Below are positions 1 through 7,400 of a stretch of 15,819 nucleotides of DNA, piece by piece. The notes below the pieces were generated by a model. It was not told the DNA's origin, did no database searches, and saw nothing but the letters and a program-made list of their open reading frames with translations. The stretch lies in contig CAYJRR010000105.1 of NCBI GenBank assembly GCA_964372275.1, positions 1 through 15,819 on the forward strand, given 5' to 3'. The stretch's first letter is position 1; each line of letters begins with the position of its first letter. The DNA is from CAYJRR01 sp964372275 [NCBI: uncultured bacterium]. GTDB lineage: Bacteria > CAYJRR01. Made by a program: the position numbers and the translations under genes.

Positions 1-1471
1 ACTGCGTCCCCACGAAGTCCGCCGGAGGCGTGTAGGTGAGAGTGGGCGCCGTCCCCGAAAGCGAACCGCCGACCGTCCCGGAGAGGTCGAAGACGTAGGC
101 CGCACCGGCCTGATCCGCCAAGTTCTCGTCCGGATCACCTCCGTCGATTCCCGTTGCCGACGAGTCCTCGGAAAAGGCGCCCGCTATCACGGTAGTGCCG
201 GATACGGAGACCGCGTTCATGCGGTCGGAGGCGTCGGGATTCGTCGCTTTCAGATAGGCCAACGGGGTCCAAACCCCTCCGACGCGGCGATAGACGTACG
301 CCGCCCCGCTCATCGACGCGGAGTCGTCCGACGGATTCCCGCCGACGCCACTGGCGCCCGAATCCTCCCCCAACGCGCCAACGACCAGCGTGTCGCCGTT
401 CACCGCAACCGTCTCACCGAAACGGTCCTGCACGGTGAGGCCCGATGGTTTCAGATAGGCCCTCTGCGTCCAGGCAGAGCCCACGCGTTCGAAGACGTGT
501 GCCGCGCCCGCGTCATCCACGGTCGAATCGTCGTAGCTGTTCCCGACGACGATGACGCTCCCGGAGATCGCCACGGAGTAGGCGAAGAAATCTCCCGGGT
601 TGGAATTGAGGATCGTCTGGAGACTCCACGTCGTGCCGGTCCGCTTGAAGACTCGGCACCACCCGCGACCGGCGACGATGGTGTCCCCCGAGATCCCGAC
701 GACTGCGCCGAGATCGCCGTACGTCACCGGCGCGGAATCCTTGAGGTAGGCCTGTTGGGTCCAGACGCTCCCGTTCCGAACGAAGACGTAGAGCGCTCCG
801 GCGTTGTCCTTGGAGTTGTCCGCCTGGTTTCCGGGAATCCCCGAAGCCTCACCGCCGGCGCCGACCACGACCGTGTCACCTGAGATGGCGACACTCGTGC
901 CGAACTCGTCCCACGCCTCCGCGTTCGACGCCTTGAGATAAGCCTGCTGCCGCCAGGCCCCACCGCTGCGCACGAAGACCCACGCCGCACCCGCGCGAGT
1001 CGCCGACATGTCGGTCGGGTCTCCGTTGATCCCGGTCGAGGCCGAGTCCTCCTCGTAGCCTCCGACGACGATCGTGTCCCCGTCGATCGCGACGCTCACG
1101 CCGAACACGGCGTGGGGCTGGACATGGTTCGGCTTGAGGTACGCCTGCTGCCGCCATACGCCGCCCCGCCGCACGAACACGTAGGCGGCGCCGGCGCTCA
1201 TCGCGGACCGGTCCGACTGGTCTCCATCGACACCCGGGCTGCCCGACCACTCGTAGAGAGCTCCGACCACCAGCGTATCGCCCGAGACGGCGACGGCGTT
1301 TCCGAAACCGTCGGGACTGCTCGTGTTCGATGCCTTGAGTGTGGTGATCGAGCCCGTCGGTGATGCCTCGAATTCGAAGGTGACCGCTCCGCCGTCGGGA
1401 TCGCTCCCGACGAGCACGATCGGCACCGGCGACTCTTCGGCCGTCGTGATGCGCTGCGGAACCGCCTTCGG
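1..1471 (-). other. Split Ig/cadherin-like host domain 4 (end outside window)
   Basis: The N-terminal half (1471-1343) has PKAVPQRITTAEESP and LVGSDPDGGAVTFEFE. The C-terminal half starts at 88 with VGGSLSGTAPTLTYTPP and ADFVGT, then runs off the left edge. This is again the same break point. Confidence 0.82.
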
Positions 1472-4400
1472 CGCGTCGTTCACCGGCTGGACGGTGATCG
1501 AAACGGTAGAGGGTGCCGAGACCCCTCCCGTACCGTCCGATACGCGGAAGGAAAACGTGTCGACTCCGGCGAAGTCCCGAACCGGCACATAGGTGAGGTT
1601 GGGTGCCGTCCCGATCAGCGCGCCCTTCGCAGGGAGGACGCCGACGTACGCGGCGCCGCTGTCCGCCGCCGAATCGTCGGCCCCGTTTCCGTCGATGCCG
1701 CTCGCGTTCGAATCCTCCTGGTGGGCGCCGACCGCCCACGTATTCCCGTCGATGGCGACCGCCTCCCCGAACCGATCGGGCACTCCGGGGTTCGGGGCCT
1801 GGAGGATCTCCTGCTCGGACCAGACCGATCCGTTTCGCACGAAGCGGTAGACAGCGCCGTACTCCAGCGCCGTCGGGATCTCGTTGCTTGCGTCGGTCTG
1901 GTCCCGGGCAGGAGATCCCACGAATAGGACGTCGCCCGAGACGCTGACGCTGTGACCGAACCCGTCGAAGTTGGTGCCGTCCGAGGCGGCGAGGCTCTGC
2001 TGGAGAGTCCAGACCCCTTCCGAATCCCGAACGTAGACGTACGCGGCGCCACGGTCGGGCCCCCCGGGATTCTCGGCGTGGGACCCGACGACGACCGTGT
2101 CGCGCGAGATCGAGACGCTCGCACCGAACTGGCTGTCGTCCCGGTCCGACGCGACCGGAGACTTGAGATAGGCCTGCGGACTCCATGTCGATCCGCTCCT
2201 CGTGAAAACATACGCCGCGCCGCTATCGGGATGTCCTTCGTCGCTGGTGTTGTAGTTGCCCGCTTCGTGAGGACTCACCGCCGGGTGAAGGACGACGCCG
2301 ATCGCTGCCGCGTCCTCGCGCCATGCGCCGACGACGATCGTGTCGCCGTCGATGGCGACGCTGTTACCGAATTCGTCGCCGTACGCCGTCGGGTCGGATC
2401 CGGAGCCGTCGCGATTGAACGCCTTGAGGTAGGCCTGCTGCGTCCACGTCGTGCCGTTCCTCACGAAAACGTACGCGGCACCGCTATTGAATAGAACGTT
2501 CCCAGGCTCGCTGGCCTGGTTGCCGTTCACCAGGCGGGAGCCGGAGTCCTCCTGCAGCGCCCCGACGACGACCGTGTCCCCCGAGATGGCGACGCTCGCA
2601 CCGAAGAAGTCGTTGGCGTCCGGGTTGGACGCCTTCAAGTAGGCCTGCTGACTCCAGGTCGTGCCGCTTCGCACGAAGACGTAGGCGGCGCCCGCCTGCT
2701 GCTTCGATTCGTCCGCCTGGTTGCCGCCGATGCCGGCCGACGCCGAATCCTCCTCGGCCGCGCCGACGACGATGGTATCCCCCGAGATGGCGACGCGCTT
2801 GCCGAAGCCGTCCCAATCGTCGCCGTTGGAGGCCTTCAAGTAGGCCTGCTGCGCCCAGACGCCGCCGCTTCTCACGAATACGTAGGCGGCGCCGCTGTTC
2901 TGCCGGCTGTTGTCCGCCGGATCGCCGTTGACGCCAACCGCTCCCGAATCCTCGCCCGGCGCGCCGACGACCATCGTGTCGCCCGAGACCGCGACGCTGC
3001 GGCCAAGCTCGTCGCCGGGATCGGTGTTCGGGGCCTTCGCGTAGGCCTTTCCACCGACCGGTGACAACAGTTCGAACGTCACCGGCGAGCCCTCGGGATC
3101 GTTGCCGGTCAGCACGATCGAGATCGGCGTCTCTTCCGTGGCCGTCACCGCCTGCGCGTCGGCCACGGGGTCGTCGTCTACCGGCGTGATGGTCAACGAC
3201 ACCGTCACCGTCGCGGACTCCGCCGCGGACGGATCGATCGCTTTGTAGGTGAACGAGTCGGTTCCGCTGAACTCCGCCGCCGGCGTGTAGACGAATGCGC
3301 CGTCGGCCTGCAGGACCAGCGACCCGTTCGCCGTTCCGGAGACCAGATTTGCCGTCAGCGAATCGCCGTCGACGTCGGAATCGTTTCCCAGCACCCCGGG
3401 CGCCGCCACGGAGAGCGGGACGTCCTCGGCCGTGGTGTAGCCGTCGTCGGTCGCCACCGGCGTGTCGTTCACCGGCGTCACCGTGATGCTGAAGCTTTGC
3501 GCGGCGCTGACGTCGATGCCGCCGCCGGTCGTTCCCCCGTCGTCCTGCAATCGCACGGTGACGGTCGTGAGTCCGTTGGCATTCGCCGCCGGTGTGAAGG
3601 TCAACGTCCCGTCGGCGGCCAGAGCGGGCCCCGACGAGAAAAGCGCGCCGTTCGTCACGTCGAGCAGGAAGGTGAGCGCCTGGGACGATTCGTTCGCCGG
3701 ACCGCGGGAGATTGCGGTCGCCCAGCCGGACAGTGTCGCCGCCCCCGAGTCTTCCGCCACCTCGGGGTTCCCTCCCTTCACGAACGACGGAGCGTCGTTG
3801 ACGGCGACGACCGTGAGGGAGAAGGTCTGGGGCGCACTCAGATCGATACCGCCGTTCGCCGTGCCGCCGCTGTCCTGGACGCGGACGGTGACGACCGCCG
3901 TCCCGGCCGCGTTCGTCGCCGGCGTGAACGTGAGATTCCCGGTGGCGATGGCGATGGCCGGCTGGACGGAGAAGAGCGCGTTGTTGTCGTTGGTGACGGT
4001 GTACGCGACGACCGTCTGCGATGCCTCGTCGGCGGGTCCTTCCCACGACGCGGGACTGTTCGGATTGTTGGTGTTGCTCGGACTCGCCCAGGCGACGACG
4101 GTCTGCGCCGACGTGTCCTCCAGCACGGTCTGATCGGCCCCTTTGGCGAAGGTCGGCGCATCGTTCACCGCCGTCACCACGACGGTGAACGTCTGCGCGG
4201 CGCTGGTGTCGACACCTCCATCCGAGGTCCCGCCGTCGTCATGAATGCGTACGGTCACCGTGGACGTGCCGTTGCCGTTCGGCGCCGGAGTGAACGTCAG
4301 TGTCCCGTCTGCCGCGACGGCCGGGCCGGCGGAAAAGAGGGTGGGATTGCTCGCACTCACCAGGAAGTCGACCGCTTGGCTCGACTCGAAGGATCCGGCG

Positions 4401-7400
4401 CTGATCGCGTTCGCCCAGCCGGCGTAGCTCGCCGGCCCGCTGTCCTCGAGGACGGTCTTGTTGCCGCCTTTCGTGAAGCTGGGGACGTCGTTCACCGGCG
4501 TCACGGTGACGGTGAAGGTCTGGGGGTCGCTGGTGTCGACGCCGCCGTTCGCCGTCCCGCCGCTGTCCCGGACCTGCGCCGTGACCGTCGCCGTTCCGAA
4601 CCGGTTCGCCGCCGGCGTGAAGGTCAGGTTTCCGGTGCTGGTACCGACGGACGGATTGCTCGAGAAGAGCGCGGTAAAGCTGTTGCCCAGCACATAGGCG
4701 CTCACCGTCTGTGAGGCTTCGTTCGTCGGTCCTTCCCAGTCGACCGGGCTGTTCGGGGCGTTGGTGTTGCTGGGAGAGGCCCAGCTCGTCGCCGTCCGTA
4801 GGCCGCTGTCCTCCAGGACCGTCTGGTCCGCGCCCTTCGTAAACGTCGGCTTGTCGTTGACCGCGGTGATCGTGACGGGGAAGGTCTGGGGGTCGGAAAG
4901 GTCGACGCCGCCGTTGCCCGTCCCACCGTCGTCGCGCACTTGCACCGTCACGGTCGCGACGCCGTTCTGGTCCGGCGCCGGTCGGAAGGTCAGCGTGCCC
5001 GCCGCGGAGACCGCCGGCTGCGCCGAGAACAGGCCGCTGTTGTTGTTGGTCACGACGTAGCCCGACACCGTCTGGGTCGACTCGTCCGCCGGACCCTGCC
5101 ACCCCGCCGGCGTGGTTGCCCAGCCGACGACCGTCACGTCCCCTGCGTCCTCGAACGCGGCCTGGTTCGCCCCCTTCGTGAACGTCGGCTTGTCGTTGAC
5201 GGCCGTGATGGTGATCGAGATCGTGGCCGCTGCCGACTCGAGCCCTTCGTCGTCCGTCACGGTGAAGTTGAAGCTTGCCGGGCCGTTTGCGTTCGACGGA
5301 GGCGTGTAGGTGACGTTCGGCGGGGTTCCGGACACCTCGCCGACGGTCGGAAGGCTCGGCGTGGCATAGACGGCTCCGCTCGACGAGGATCCTTCACTCG
5401 CCTGGCTGCCGCCGATGCCGGTTGCACTCGAGTCCTCCTCGGGCGACCCGCTGACGATCGAGTTGTAGCCCCACAACGCGACACTGGTCCCGAAGCGGTC
5501 GAACGCCGTGTTGTTGGAAGCCTTGACGTACGCCTCCTGGGACCACGTCGTTCCGACCCGGGCGAAGACGTAGGCGGCGCCGCTCGACGTGGCGTCGTTG
5601 TTGGAACCGCTGCCGCCGACCCCCGTCGCATTCGAGTCCTCGTAGGGAGCGCCCACCGCGAGCCGGTTGCCCGAGATCCAGACGCTCGCCCCGAACCAAT
5701 CGTTGTTCTCCGCGTTCGACGCGGTGAGGTAGGCCTGCTCGCTCCACGTCGATCCGTTCCGCGCGAAGACGTAGGCCGCTCCGCCGCTGGCCGACGCCGT
5801 TCCGTACGCCTGCTCGGAACCGACGGCGAGGTCGTCCCCGGAGAGGGAGAGTGCGCCTCCGAACCGGCCCTGCAGGGAGGGGTTGGACGCTTTCACGTAG
5901 GCCTGCTGCGACCACGTGCTTCCGCTTCGGGTGAAGACGTAGACCGCACCCGACTGGCCCAACAGGTTGTTCGTCTGGTTCCCGTCGATCCCCGACGCGT
6001 TCGACGACTCGTAGGGGGCGGCCACCGCGACGGTATCGCCGGAGGCCGCGACCTCGATCCCGAAGTAGTCGCCCGCTTCGGTATTCGACGCCTTCAGGTA
6101 CGCCTGCTGGCTCCATTCGGTCCCGCTCCGCACGAAGACGTAGGCGGCACCGGCGCCGTTGGCGGAGTCGTTTGCCGCATCGCCGTTCACTCCCGTCGCG
6201 TTCGAGTCTTCGGCGAAGGCGCCGACGACGACGGTGTCGCCCGAAACCGAAACCGCCTCGCCGAACTGATCGAACGACGCCGGATTGGAGGCCTTCAGGT
6301 AGGCCTGCTGGCTCCACGTGGTTCCGCTGCGGACGAAGACGTAGACGGCACCGGCGCCGGAGACCGATTCGTCGTTCTGGAGACCGTTCACGCCGGTGCT
6401 GCCGGAATCCTCGTACGGGGCACCGACGGCGATCGTGTCTCCCGAGATCGAGACCGTCCGTCCGAATTCGTCGTTGCTCCCCGTGTTCGAGGCCTTGAGA
6501 TAGGCCTGCTGAGACCACACGCCGCCGCTGCGGACGAACACGTACACCGCTCCGGCGTTGCTCGCCGACTCGTTCGAGGTGCCGTCGACCCCCGTCGCGC
6601 TCGAATCCTCGAACGGAGCCCCCACCACCAACGTGTCGCCCGAAACGGCGACGCTCCACCCGAAACAGTCTCCGCTCCCGGTATTGGATGCCTTCGCGTA
6701 GATCGGCGGCGCGGGGGCGTTGAACGTCAATGCGCCCGCCTCCGGATCGGTCCCCGTCAGCGTGATCCCGACGGCGGCGTCTTCGAGCGTCGTCACCGAC
6801 TGCGCGTTCGCCGTCGGCGCCGCGTTCGCCGCGACGGTGAGCGAGACCGTCGCTGCCGCAGAGTAGAGTCCTCCGGAGTCCTTCACCCGGAACTGGAAGC
6901 TGTCCGCTCCGAGGTAGCCGGTATCCGGCGTGTACGTCAGGTTCGGCACGGCACCGCTGATCGTGCCCCGCGTCGGCGCCTCTCGAAGGGCGTAGGCCGC
7001 GCCGCTGTTTCCGAACGAAACGTTGTCGCCCTGGCTGCCATTCAGACCCGTCGCGTCGGAATCCTCGTACTCCGCGCCCACGACGAACGTGTCGCCCGAC
7101 GCGGCGACAGCCCTTCCGAAACGGTCGCCGGCGCCGGTATTGCTGGCCTTCACGTAGCCGAGCAGACTCCAGGAGCTGCCCGACCGGACGAACCGATACG
7201 CCGCGCCGCTATCGCCCGCGCTCTCGTCCGCTTCGTCCCCGTTCAGGCCGGTGGCTATCGAATCCTCCTCGTAGGCGCCGACAATCAGGCGATCGCCGGA
7301 GATCGCGACGGCCCAGCCGAACCGATCCTCGGCCGTCGTGTTCGACGGCTTCAGGTATGCCTGCTGGCTCCAGGTGCTGCCGGAGCGCGTGAAGACGTAG

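Noticed and set aside
876-2186. 436-codon minus-strand open frame, and similar ones at 2484-4046, 5394-6659 and 13175-14671
   Set aside because: They are shifted frames of the two real genes on the same strand; the products are Arg-rich with no family signature, while the true frames show clear repeats.
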